A stretch of DNA of 5,644 nt. Source: an uncultured Porphyromonas sp. (GTDB taxonomy: Bacteria; Bacteroidota; Bacteroidia; Bacteroidales; Porphyromonadaceae). The stretch lies in NCBI GenBank assembly GCA_927910985.1, contig CAKMOP010000218.1, positions 1 through 5,644 of the forward strand, written 5' to 3'. Under the pieces are notes generated by a model. It saw only the letters and a program-made list of their open reading frames with translations. It ran no database searches and was not told the DNA's origin. The position numbers and the translations under genes are program-made. Each line of letters opens with the position of its first letter. Within the stretch, counting starts at the first letter, position 1. Below are positions 1 to 5,644 of this stretch, piece by piece.

Positions 1-1
1 C

Positions 2-1012
2 TATAAGAATTCCGATCACCAGATTGCCTTCTCTTACTATAGTGCTTGGACGGGTGTCGGTACGAATATGCAGAGCTCTCTGATGGGACTCCCTGACTCG
101 GTAGACCTCGTCTCCCTCTGGGGTGGATGGAAGAACCCTACCGAAGCTCAGCTCAAAGACCTCCGTGCTGCACAGCAGAAGAAGGGTCTGAAGGCAATGA
201 TTTGCTTCCTCGTCCTGGATATGGGAGCTGGTGTTACTCCCGATCCTACTGAAGCTGAAAAGGCTGCCCTCAAGGAAGGGGAAAGCTGGACGCACAAGTA
301 CTGGGGGTGGAGTACTGCTCAGACTCCCGAAGGCAAGGCTGCACGCCGTGCTGCCGTCGTCAAGTACGCCAATGCTATCTGCGACGTCATCGAGAAGTAT
401 GGCTATGACGGCTTCGATATCGATGCTGAGCCCACCTACTCTCATCCATTCTCAACGAACTATGAAATGTGGAGAATGGATAGGGAAGATGGCGTTTCTA
501 CGCTGATGACGCTCTTCATTGAGACGCTTGGTAAGCGTATCGGCCCTATGGCTGAGACGGAAGCTGGGCGCAAGAGAATCTTGGCCGTAGATGGCGAGCC
601 TGATGCACTTCCACCTACCCATGCTAAGTACTTTAACTACTTCATTATTCAAGCATATGGTGATGGAGTAGGATATAGCAATGGGCATTTCCAGGGCATG
701 CTTCGAGCTTATAAGGATGTCCTATCTGTAGAGGAAATCTGTAAGAAGAGCATTTTTGTTGTGAACTTTGAGTCCGGAGCGACTCGAGGCGGTCAAGCTG
801 GTCTTGGTCAAATTCTCAACTTTGCCCTTCAGAATCCCGTCGTTGATGGGGTGACCTATCGTAAGGGCGGTGTTGGTGCATTCCGAGTGGATCTCGAGTA
901 TGCTATCACAACTCCCGATGTAGTCAATGGTATCGACATGTCGCCTGTTAAGGGACTCTCTTATCCTTGGTGGCGTCGTGCTATTCAACTGATGAACCCC
1001 ACTATTAAGTAG
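2..1012 (+). CDS. GH18 endo-beta-N-acetylglucosaminidase-like enzyme, C-terminal 336 aa (5' end outside window)
   Basis: The frame is open from base 2, so the ATG at 68 is internal and the true start lies upstream. The visible 336 residues cover most of a family 18 TIM barrel. The signature DGFDIDAE lies at 407-430, with the proton-donor Glu at 428-430 (visible residue 143) and the acetamido-orienting Asp two residues before it. Further barrel strands are recognisable: an early SLWGGW segment, FIIQAYGDG (the Gln/Tyr strand of endo-F/H-type enzymes) and a final KGGVGAFRVDLEY strand. By family knowledge, such enzymes cut the GlcNAc-beta-1,4-GlcNAc core of N-glycans by substrate-assisted catalysis. 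The close Bacteroides relative BT_3987 type carries a DUF1735 domain before the barrel, which would be out of view here. The next gene starts four bases after the stop, so the two are surely cotranscribed. The GH18 call is firm; endo-glycosidase rather than chitinase activity is inferred from context, and a non-catalytic role is unlikely because the motif is intact. Confidence 0.88.
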   Translation, partial: YKNSDHQIAFSYYSAWTGVGTNMQSSLMGLPDSVDLVSLWGGWKNPTEAQLKDLRAAQQKKGLKAMICFLVLDMGAGVTPDPTEAEKAALKEGESWTHKYWGWSTAQTPEGKAARRAAVVKYANAICDVIEKYGYDGFDIDAEPTYSHPFSTNYEMWRMDREDGVSTLMTLFIETLGKRIGPMAETEAGRKRILAVDGEPDALPPTHAKYFNYFIIQAYGDGVGYSNGHFQGMLRAYKDVLSVEEICKKSIFVVNFESGATRGGQAGLGQILNFALQNPVVDGVTYRKGGVGAFRVDLEYAITTPDVVNGIDMSPVKGLSYPWWRRAIQLMNPTIK

Positions 1013-1016
1013 TCCT

Positions 1017-2240
1017 ATGAAGATGAAGATCAATAAATATCTCCTCGGAGTAGTAGCCGCAGCTACACTCCTTGTCTCTTGCAACGATAGAGAACTAAAG
1101 GAGCTCACTTCCCAAGCCTATATTGCCCAAACGGGTACACAGGCTGGTCGTATTGGGTCGCTTCAGCTTGGAGACAGCGAAGTATCGACGGATATCAATG
1201 TCCGTCTTTCATCGCCTCAAGCTAAGGATGAGGCTTATACGCTTGAGCTAAGCCAAGATGCACTCGATGCTTACAACAAGATCAATGGTACTTCGTATAC
1301 GATGTTACCTGCTGATCAAGTTGTGCTGTCTTCCTCTCAGGTTGTAGTCAAGGCTGGCGCAGTCTTTTCTGATCCAGTAAAGGTTACACTTAAATCCCTG
1401 AGCAAGGAGCAAATGGATTCGGGTAAGAAGTTTGCTGTGGCCTTTAAGCTCAAGACCGCAGGTGCAAGTGCCCCAGTACTTAAGGGGGCTGATACCTATG
1501 TCTATGCTGTCAAGACGATCACTTCTGCGAGTGCTCCAATCCTTGGTACCTACAATGGTCAGTACTACCGAGCTATAGCCCGTGGTATTGCGCCTGTAGA
1601 GCTTAGCCGCTTCACGATCGAAGCTCGTGTCAATATCAATGGACTTAACATCAATAACCAAGCCATCTTTGGAGCTTGGGCTACAGGCTCGGAGATCTAT
1701 ATGCGCTTTGGTGATGCGAATCCACCGTACAACTATCTGAACATTAAGTTCGGTGATGGTGGGCAGATTGACCGTACCTTCGAAGGGGCTAAGACCAATA
1801 CTTGGTATCACGTGGCACTCGTCTATGATGGGGCTCAGGCTACGCTCTATGTCAATGGTAGCAAGGTCGTGAGCACGGATAAGCCTGCAGGGCGTGTCTT
1901 CAAGCTTGATGATGCTGTGCATATCGCAGGATCTGGTGCAGACTGGTTCCGTAATGCCTGCCTCTTCAGCGAAGTCCGTATTTGGAATACAGCACGTACG
2001 CCAGAGCAACTTAAGGACAATGAATATACGGTTGATCCTACTACTCCTGGCCTTCTTCATTACTGGAAGATGAATGAAGGTAAGGGTGGTGAGTTCGCTA
2101 ATTCTGTCGCTGGAGGACCTGCTCTTAAGGTATATGGAAGTGCTTACGATGAGAAGCATCCTGAAAATAGTATGGTGCTTACTCCTACGTGGGTGTCTAA
2201 TGTCCGTTCGGACGGTACGGGAACGAATAAGGTACCTTAG
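1017..2240 (+). CDS. DUF1735 and LamG-like domain surface lipoprotein, probable glycan-binding protein
   Basis: 407 aa. Residues 1-22 form a lipoprotein signal peptide: basic start, hydrophobic GVVAAATLL stretch and lipobox LVSC with Cys22. The mature start CNDRELKE has acidic residues, as in Bacteroidota surface-export signals. Residues about 30-165 fit DUF1735 (BT_3987-like N-terminal), with the typical segment AYNKINGTSYTMLPADQVVL. Residues about 180-370 fit a LamG-like/concanavalin A-type jelly roll: TWYHVALVYDG at 262-272, EVRIWNTARTPEQL near 319-332 and LLHYWKMNEG near 346-355. No catalytic motif is visible. The probable role is an outer-surface glycan-binding protein serving the GH18 enzyme encoded just upstream (4-base spacing). 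The ATG at 1017 is preferred; the ATG at 1023 would drop only two residues. No Shine-Dalgarno sequence is seen, normal for this phylum. The domain calls are good; the bound sugar is unknown. Confidence 0.85.
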   Translation: MKMKINKYLLGVVAAATLLVSCNDRELKELTSQAYIAQTGTQAGRIGSLQLGDSEVSTDINVRLSSPQAKDEAYTLELSQDALDAYNKINGTSYTMLPADQVVLSSSQVVVKAGAVFSDPVKVTLKSLSKEQMDSGKKFAVAFKLKTAGASAPVLKGADTYVYAVKTITSASAPILGTYNGQYYRAIARGIAPVELSRFTIEARVNINGLNINNQAIFGAWATGSEIYMRFGDANPPYNYLNIKFGDGGQIDRTFEGAKTNTWYHVALVYDGAQATLYVNGSKVVSTDKPAGRVFKLDDAVHIAGSGADWFRNACLFSEVRIWNTARTPEQLKDNEYTVDPTTPGLLHYWKMNEGKGGEFANSVAGGPALKVYGSAYDEKHPENSMVLTPTWVSNVRSDGTGTNKVP

Positions 2241-2259
2241 TCTTAACATGGGTAGTAGT

Positions 2260-2290
2260 TTGTATAGCTCTCATGCTGGGAGCTATACAA
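2260..2290 (+). promoter_or_regulatory. Intercistronic hairpin between the two DUF1735 lipoprotein genes
   Basis: An 11-bp perfect inverted repeat (2260-2270 with 2280-2290, TTGTATAGCTC and its complement) extends inward by a T-G wobble and two more pairs to a 3-nt loop, giving about 14 bp of stem. It lies 20 bases after one stop and 26 bases before the next start. The sequence after it (CTCTTCCTAA) is pyrimidine-rich but lacks a real T run. It could therefore be a leaky terminator lowering expression of the last gene, or an mRNA-stabilising or processing structure. The structure is seen directly; the role is inferred. Confidence 0.5.
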
Positions 2291-2316
2291 CTCTTCCTAA
2301 TATCGCTTTAGAATTT

Positions 2317-2907
2317 ATGCAAAAGATACTGTCCATAGCATGTGGAACGCTCTTACTGAGCCTCACTGCCTGTCAGAAGAACTTTGACTTGAATACCCCC
2401 TTATTCGATAAGGCTGAAGTCAAGTCCTACCCTTCGGTTGCTTACATTAAGACTGGGGAATTTGACTTGTCCAAGTCAATTTCTACCATGCAAGTCATCT
2501 ACCAAGGGACAACGCTTACAAAGTGGTCTGCTCAAGAACGCTACGTATATCTCTCTAAGCCTGCCGATCAGGATGTGACTGTCACGCTTGAAGTAGGGAC
2601 GCACAAAGAGGATATAGTGGCGTTTACGAAGGGTCTTTCTTCTGATCCTGGTTACCAAGTTGCACCAGAAGGCTATGCAAAGCTTTCGACTACGACCGTA
2701 ACAATCCCTAAGGGGCAAACGAAAAGCTCAGTAGCAATCACTATTGAGCCTGGGGATAAGTATGCTGAGATTTCCAAGGGAAATGCCAGCTCTGAGTACT
2801 TTGTCGTTCCAGTTCGAGTAAAGGAAGTTACTGGTTCTGCTTCAGTCGGAGTAAGTCAAGACTTTGGAACTTACTTTATCCCAATCTATAAGAGCTACCA
2901 GATGTAA
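2317..2907 (+). CDS. DUF1735 lipoprotein, N-terminal part of a broken DUF1735-discoidin gene
   Basis: 196 aa as it reads. The ATG at 2317 is chosen because it gives a clean lipoprotein signal: MQKILSIACGTLLLSLTAC with lipobox LTAC and Cys19. The frame is open back to an ATG at 2074, but that would overlap the previous gene by 167 bases and bury the signal peptide. Residues about 36-190 fit DUF1735: SYPSVAYIKTGEFD, a beta-rich core, TTVTIPKGQTKSSVAITIEPG near 126-146, and a closing GTYFIPIYKSYQ. The TAA at 2905-2907 cuts the protein at the end of this domain, while a discoidin domain, its usual partner, follows at once in shifted frames. I therefore read this as the front half of one gene of about 348 codons (2317-3360), acting as a second surface glycan-binding protein. 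A genuine stand-alone DUF1735 lipoprotein is possible but less likely. The upstream sequence is AT-rich without Shine-Dalgarno. Confidence 0.75.
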   Translation: MQKILSIACGTLLLSLTACQKNFDLNTPLFDKAEVKSYPSVAYIKTGEFDLSKSISTMQVIYQGTTLTKWSAQERYVYLSKPADQDVTVTLEVGTHKEDIVAFTKGLSSDPGYQVAPEGYAKLSTTTVTIPKGQTKSSVAITIEPGDKYAEISKGNASSEYFVVPVRVKEVTGSASVGVSQDFGTYFIPIYKSYQM

Positions 2908-2919
2908 GTTTCTATACTC

Positions 2920-3360
2920 GTGATCCACAGGGTACTCAATCCCCTCATCGGATCTCACGTTCGATGTCTCCTCTGTGCTATCATGGGACCACAATCGTAT
3001 CCTAAGGAAAACATGTACGATGGAGATCCTTCAACGGCATGGTATGCAAATTATTCTGATGACAATCACTGGTTTAGTGCAGTACTGAATAGTGGGACGA
3101 AGAAGTTCAGCTACATACTTCTGAAGACTTCAGCTGGAGAGTTCGCAGCTTCAGAGCAGATCAAGATTGAAACTACGACAGATGGTAAGACTTGGACTTC
3201 TCAAGGTGTGCTTGCTACAAGCTACATACGAGATCAAGGAACTGTTGTTATTCGTTTCTTGAGTCCAGTGGAAGCCAAGGGGGTGAAAATCTCTACGGTA
3301 CCTCCTGTGAGCCCTGAGTTTTTCACTGTAAGTGAGCTGACCTTCTACGCAGAGAACTAA
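2920..3360 (+). pseudogene. F5/8 type C (discoidin) domain, C-terminal part of the broken lipoprotein gene
   Basis: The frame is open from 2908 to the stop at 3358-3360, with a possible GTG start at 2920 and an ATG at 2983. Neither is convincing: there is no signal peptide, and residues before about 2985 in this frame (Cys-rich VRCLLCAIM) do not look like the family. From about 2990 the sequence is a clear discoidin/F5-8C domain: SYPKENMYDGDPSTAWYAN, HWFSAVLNSG, KIETTTDGKTWTSQG and the closing FFTVSELTFYAEN. The missing link is readable in other frames: VSFYTRDPQG at 2904-2933, then YSIPSSDLTFDVSSVLSW up to about 2986. One base gained at each of three short runs (CC 2898-2899, GGG 2930-2932, GGG 2985-2987) restores one continuous protein with the preceding DUF1735 part. 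By family, the domain binds sugars (compare CBM32). Whether the gene is truly dead or only misread cannot be told here. Confidence 0.72.
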
Positions 3361-3381
3361 GGTCCCCACTCCTCTCTAAGC

Positions 3382-3422
3382 CCACAGGGGCAGTATCTCC
3401 AGCGGAGATACTGCCCCTGTGG
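3382..3422. terminator. Perfect 19-bp hairpin between convergent genes, probable bidirectional terminator
   Basis: Bases 3382-3400 pair without mismatch to 3404-3422 around the 3-nt loop AGC. The stem starts 21 bases after the stop of the + strand lipoprotein gene and lies 30 bases beyond the end of folD on the - strand, so it can serve both. No strong T run follows on either strand (CGTTATTG on +). A second small hairpin (GTTCCT 3430-3435 with AGGAAC 3439-3444) sits on the folD side. The pairing is direct observation; termination is inferred from position. Confidence 0.75.
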
Positions 3423-3452
3423 CGTTATTGTTCCTGCAAGGAACGAGGGTGG

Positions 3453-4350
3453 TTAGTTGCCTTCGGCGAGCTTAGCGGCGCGAAGGGTGTTGAGCATAAG
3501 GGAGATGATCGTCATCGGACCGACACCGCCAGGGACGGGTGTGATGTAGGAGGCTAAGGGGGCTACTTCGTCAAAGGCAACGTCGCCAGTGAGCTTGAAG
3601 CCACTCTTACGTGACGCATCGGGGACACGCGTTGTCCCGACGTCGATGATGACAGCACCAGGGCGCACCATATCCGCCTTGAGGAACTCAGGGACACCGA
3701 GGGCAGCTACGATGATATCTGCCTGTAGACAGAGCTCCTTGATGTTGGGCGTGCGGCTGTGGCAGACCGTGACGGTGCAGTCACCAGGAGTGCCCTTGTG
3801 GAGTAGGAGCTGCGCCATAGGCTTCCCGACAATGTTGCTACGGCCGAGGACGACGCAGTGCTTACCTCGCGTCTCAATCTCATAGCGACGCAGGAGCTCA
3901 ACGATTCCTTGTGGGGTAGCCGAGACGAAGCAGGGAAGTCCGATGCTCATACGCCCAACATTGATTGGGTGGAAGCCATCGACATCCTTCTCTGGGCTGA
4001 CTGCTTCGATGATGCGCTGCTCATCGATGTGCTTGGGAAGGGGGAGCTGGACGATGAAGCCGTGAACTTCAGGGTCGCTGTTGAGACGGTGGATTTCGCT
4101 GAGGAGTTGCTCTTCGGTGACATCCTCTTCGAAGCGGATAAGCGAAGAGCGGAAGCCTACCTCGGCACAAGTCTTAATCTTGGCAGCTACATAAGTTTTC
4201 GCTGCCACCATCGTGACCGACAAGGATGGCTACTAAGTGTGGGGGCTTCTTGCCAGCTGCTACGCGAGCTGCTACTTCGGCTGCGATCTCTGCTTTGATT
4301 TGTGCGGAGGTTGCTTTGCCGTCGAGGAGCTTGTAGGTTTGTTCTGTCAT
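3453..4350 (-). CDS. folD: FolD, methylenetetrahydrofolate dehydrogenase / methenyltetrahydrofolate cyclohydrolase, with a frameshift
   Basis: FolD interconverts 5,10-methylene-, 5,10-methenyl- and 10-formyl-tetrahydrofolate in the cytoplasm, using NAD(P), and feeds purine and formyl-Met synthesis. The start at 4350 gives [21 protein letters not shown], the usual FolD beginning, and [14 protein letters not shown] up to about 4198. There the frame breaks. Removing one base from the T4 run at 4196-4199 (+ strand) gives [11 protein letters not shown], with the catalytic Tyr53 and Lys57. The other frame then runs to the stop at 3453 with all expected motifs: [53 protein letters not shown] (dinucleotide-binding), DVGTTR and [12 protein letters not shown]. 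The repaired length is 298 aa, normal for the family. As read, translation from 4350 stops soon after the shift, and a restart (for example TTG at 4223) would make a 256-aa protein lacking the N-terminal part. FolD is usually indispensable, so a sequencing error is my first guess. Confidence 0.93.
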
Positions 4351-4412
4351 TGGGGTAGTATGATGAGTAAATGAATGGACGGCATGGTACCGCCACTGAC
4401 CCTAAGGCTTAT

Positions 4413-4444
4413 CAAAGATAGGGAAAGTTTACGGCCTATGCAGA
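4413..4444 (-). promoter_or_regulatory. Candidate Bacteroidota-type promoter for folD
   Basis: Read on the - strand, TATCTTTG at 4420-4413 matches the Bacteroidota -7 consensus TAnnTTTG exactly. Twenty bases upstream lies TCTG (4444-4441), a three-of-four match to the TTTG -33 element. Transcription would start around 4405, leaving a leader of about 55 bases before the folD ATG at 4350, with no Shine-Dalgarno sequence. The -7 match is good and the -33 match weak, so this is a candidate only. Confidence 0.45.
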
Positions 4445-4471
4445 GGTGTTATGGGGTAAGACATGTTGATA

Positions 4472-4524
4472 TACAAGTACCGCCCCACAGCCCTCGGGAG
4501 AGAGGCTGTGGGGCGGTACTTGTA
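4472..4524 (-). terminator. Perfect 21-bp hairpin downstream of the M3 peptidase gene, probable terminator
   Basis: Bases 4472-4492 pair without mismatch to 4504-4524. Inside, CTC (4493-4495) can pair with GAG (4500-4502) around a GGGA loop, leaving one bulged A. The stem begins 19 bases past the peptidase stop (4544, - strand) and lies upstream of the folD promoter candidate, so it separates the two genes. No T run follows on the - strand, as with the other hairpin in this window. The pairing is seen directly; the role is inferred. Confidence 0.7.
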
Positions 4525-4543
4525 AGGGATGGGGACGGCGAGC

Positions 4544-5644
4544 TTAGCGCACGATGCCGTCACGACGTAGTAGGGCGTCGATCGTGGGCTTCTTGCCGCG
4601 GAAGGCTTGGTAGAGCTGATCCGCATCACGACGATCACCTTGGCTGAGGACTTCACGGCGGAAGCGGTCGGCGGTCGCCTGAGAGAAGATCCCTTCTTCT
4701 TGGAAGGCAGCGAAGGCATCGGCATCCAGCACTTCAGCCCACTTGTAGCCGTAGTAGCCCGCAGCGTATCCCCCTGAGAAGATGTGCCCGAATGAGGTAC
4801 TCATCTGACAGGGTGCCGGCGAAGAAGGAAGGAGCTGCGCCTTCTGCCAAGCGCTCTCTTCAAAGGCCTTCATGTCGCAGCCTTCAGGCAGAGGCTCCGT
4901 GAGGGTGTGCCACGCCATATCAAGGTAGCCGAAGCTGAGCTGACGACAGGCGGCATAGCCTGCGAGGAAGTGACGGGCACGCTCCATACGCTCGATGAGC
5001 ACTTCGGGAAGGGCTTCCCCCGTCTGATAGTGATAGGCAAAGCTCTGGAGCCATTCACGCTCATCCAGCCAGTTCTCCATCAGTTGGCTGGGTAGCTCGA
5101 CGAAGTCACGGACGACATTGGTACCGCTGAGGGAGCTGTGGTGACAGGTGGAGAGCATCCCGTGCAGGGAGTGACCGAACTCGTGCAGGAAGGTGCGTAC
5201 CTCCCCTGGTGTGAGCAGAGCTGGGCGGTCGGCCGTGGGCTGGGTGAAGTTCATCACCAGCACAATGTGAGGACGATGGTCCTCACCTTCGTCCGTGTGG
5301 TACTGCTCCTGCAGGTTGTTCATCCATGCACCACTCTGCTTCCCTTCGCGTGGGAAGAAGTCGGTGTAGAGTAGTCCGAGGTAACTACCATCAGCGTCAT
5401 GCACCTCGTAGGTGTGGACATCGCTGTGGTAGACGGGGAGGTCGGTGCGCTCGGTGAAGCGGATACCGTAGAGGCGTGTCGCCAAGGAGAAGACGGCTTC
5501 GGAGACGCGCGAGAGCTCGAAGTAGGGGCGTAGCTCCTCTTCGTCTAATTCGTAGAATGCCTGCTTGTAGCGCTCTGCCCAGTAGCTCCAGTCCCAAGGC
5601 TGGAGGGGAAGTGTAGCCCCAGCCTTATGGGCAAAGTCTGCGAC
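4544..5644 (-). CDS. M3-family zinc metallopeptidase (Dcp/oligopeptidase type), C-terminal 366 aa (5' end outside window)
   Basis: The frame is open to the window edge, and the first visible residues (LQPWDWSYWAERY, then LDEEELRPYFELSRV) are typical M3 sequence. The TTG at 5485 is therefore internal, not a start. The zinc site HEFGHSLHGM lies near 5185-5156: HEFGH is at 5185-5171, with His, Glu and His at visible residues 154, 155 and 158. The third ligand Glu is in DFVELPSQ, about residue 183. The conserved GHIFSGGYAAGYYGYKWAEV segment and the closing PTIDALLRRDGIVR also fit, so the catalytic half is complete. Family members are usually near 680-700 aa, so roughly half is missing. They cut short peptides or remove C-terminal dipeptides, usually in the cytoplasm or periplasm; the location cannot be judged without the N-terminus. 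Peptidyl-dipeptidase Dcp is the likeliest name, but oligopeptidase A-like specificity cannot be excluded. No frameshift is seen in the visible part. Confidence 0.93.
   Translation of the reverse strand, partial: VADFAHKAGATLPLQPWDWSYWAERYKQAFYELDEEELRPYFELSRVSEAVFSLATRLYGIRFTERTDLPVYHSDVHTYEVHDADGSYLGLLYTDFFPREGKQSGAWMNNLQEQYHTDEGEDHRPHIVLVMNFTQPTADRPALLTPGEVRTFLHEFGHSLHGMLSTCHHSSLSGTNVVRDFVELPSQLMENWLDEREWLQSFAYHYQTGEALPEVLIERMERARHFLAGYAACRQLSFGYLDMAWHTLTEPLPEGCDMKAFEESAWQKAQLLPSSPAPCQMSTSFGHIFSGGYAAGYYGYKWAEVLDADAFAAFQEEGIFSQATADRFRREVLSQGDRRDADQLYQAFRGKKPTIDALLRRDGIVR

Noticed and set aside
722..1108. - strand open frame of 128 codons across the GH18 / lipoprotein junction
   Set aside because: It overlaps two well-supported + strand genes and has no recognisable motif or start context.
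1305..2249. Long open frame of 314 codons on the - strand, opposite the LamG lipoprotein gene
   Set aside because: Its translation is rich in Arg, Ser and Ile with no domain logic or signal, while the + strand frame has a lipobox, DUF1735 and LamG motifs. It is a shadow of codon bias.
2074..2316. Upstream extension of the DUF1735 lipoprotein gene to an ATG at 2074
   Set aside because: It would overlap the LamG gene by 167 bases and place the lipoprotein signal peptide in the interior. The ATG at 2317 starts exactly at the signal peptide.
2903..2990. Programmed frameshifting as the reason for the split DUF1735-discoidin gene
   Set aside because: Three separate shifts plus a stop would be needed within 90 bases, and no slippery heptamer with a downstream stem is seen. 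Dropped bases or decay explain it more simply.
4196..4199. Programmed slippage in folD
   Set aside because: An A4 run on the coding strand is short for efficient slippage, no stimulatory structure is evident, and FolD is not known to use recoding.
3858..4298. + strand open frame of 146 codons opposite folD
   Set aside because: The - strand carries unmistakable FolD motifs over the whole stretch; the acidic + strand translation is a mirror of that coding sequence.
4351..4543. Possible small RNA or small protein gene in the gap between folD and the peptidase gene
   Set aside because: The gap is explained by a promoter candidate, a short leader and the 21-bp hairpin. The open frames there have no motif or start context.
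1..5644. CRISPR array, tRNA, rRNA, insertion sequence, phage or toxin-antitoxin genes
   Set aside because: No spaced direct repeats, cloverleaf, transposase motifs, terminal repeats or phage genes are seen; the inverted repeats present are intergenic hairpins.

Overview
The window looks like a piece of a Bacteroidota chromosome, most likely order Bacteroidales and plausibly Porphyromonas or a relative. The evidence is two adjacent lipoproteins with the DUF1735 (BT_3987-like N-terminal) domain found in Bacteroidales glycan loci, a FolD that reads like Bacteroidales FolD, starts without Shine-Dalgarno sequences, and a TAnnTTTG-type -7 box upstream of folD. The genus is inference from style and a base composition near half GC; the order is fairly secure.

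Left half (1-3360, + strand): the 3' end of a polysaccharide/glycan utilization operon. It holds the C-terminal 336 residues of a GH18 endo-beta-N-acetylglucosaminidase-like enzyme with an intact DGFDIDAE active site. Four bases later comes a DUF1735 + LamG-like lipoprotein (407 aa). After a 76-base gap with a strong hairpin comes a DUF1735 + F5/8 type C (discoidin) lipoprotein. SusC/SusD-like genes would be expected upstream, outside the window. The likely picture is that the two surface lipoproteins hold a glycan (by family precedent, host N-glycan) while the GH18 enzyme cuts its chitobiose core. The last gene is broken in this sequence: the DUF1735 half ends at a stop at 2905-2907, and the discoidin half (to 3360) reads on only after frame changes between about 2898 and 2990.

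Middle (3361-3452): a perfect 19-bp stem with a 3-nt loop between convergent transcription units, probably a bidirectional terminator.

Right half (3453-5644, - strand): folD (methylenetetrahydrofolate dehydrogenase/cyclohydrolase), whose frame is broken by one extra base in a T4 run at 4196-4199, just before the catalytic Tyr/Lys segment. Then a 193-base gap with a folD promoter candidate and a perfect 21-bp hairpin, and the C-terminal 366 residues of an M3-family zinc metallopeptidase (Dcp/oligopeptidase type), cut by the window end. These are housekeeping genes, unrelated in function to the glycan operon.

I see no CRISPR array, tRNA, rRNA, insertion sequence or phage gene. The most notable observation is that two of the five genes are broken by single-base length changes in short homopolymers within 1.3 kb. 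That points either to consensus errors in the assembly or to real gene decay. I found no convincing undescribed system.
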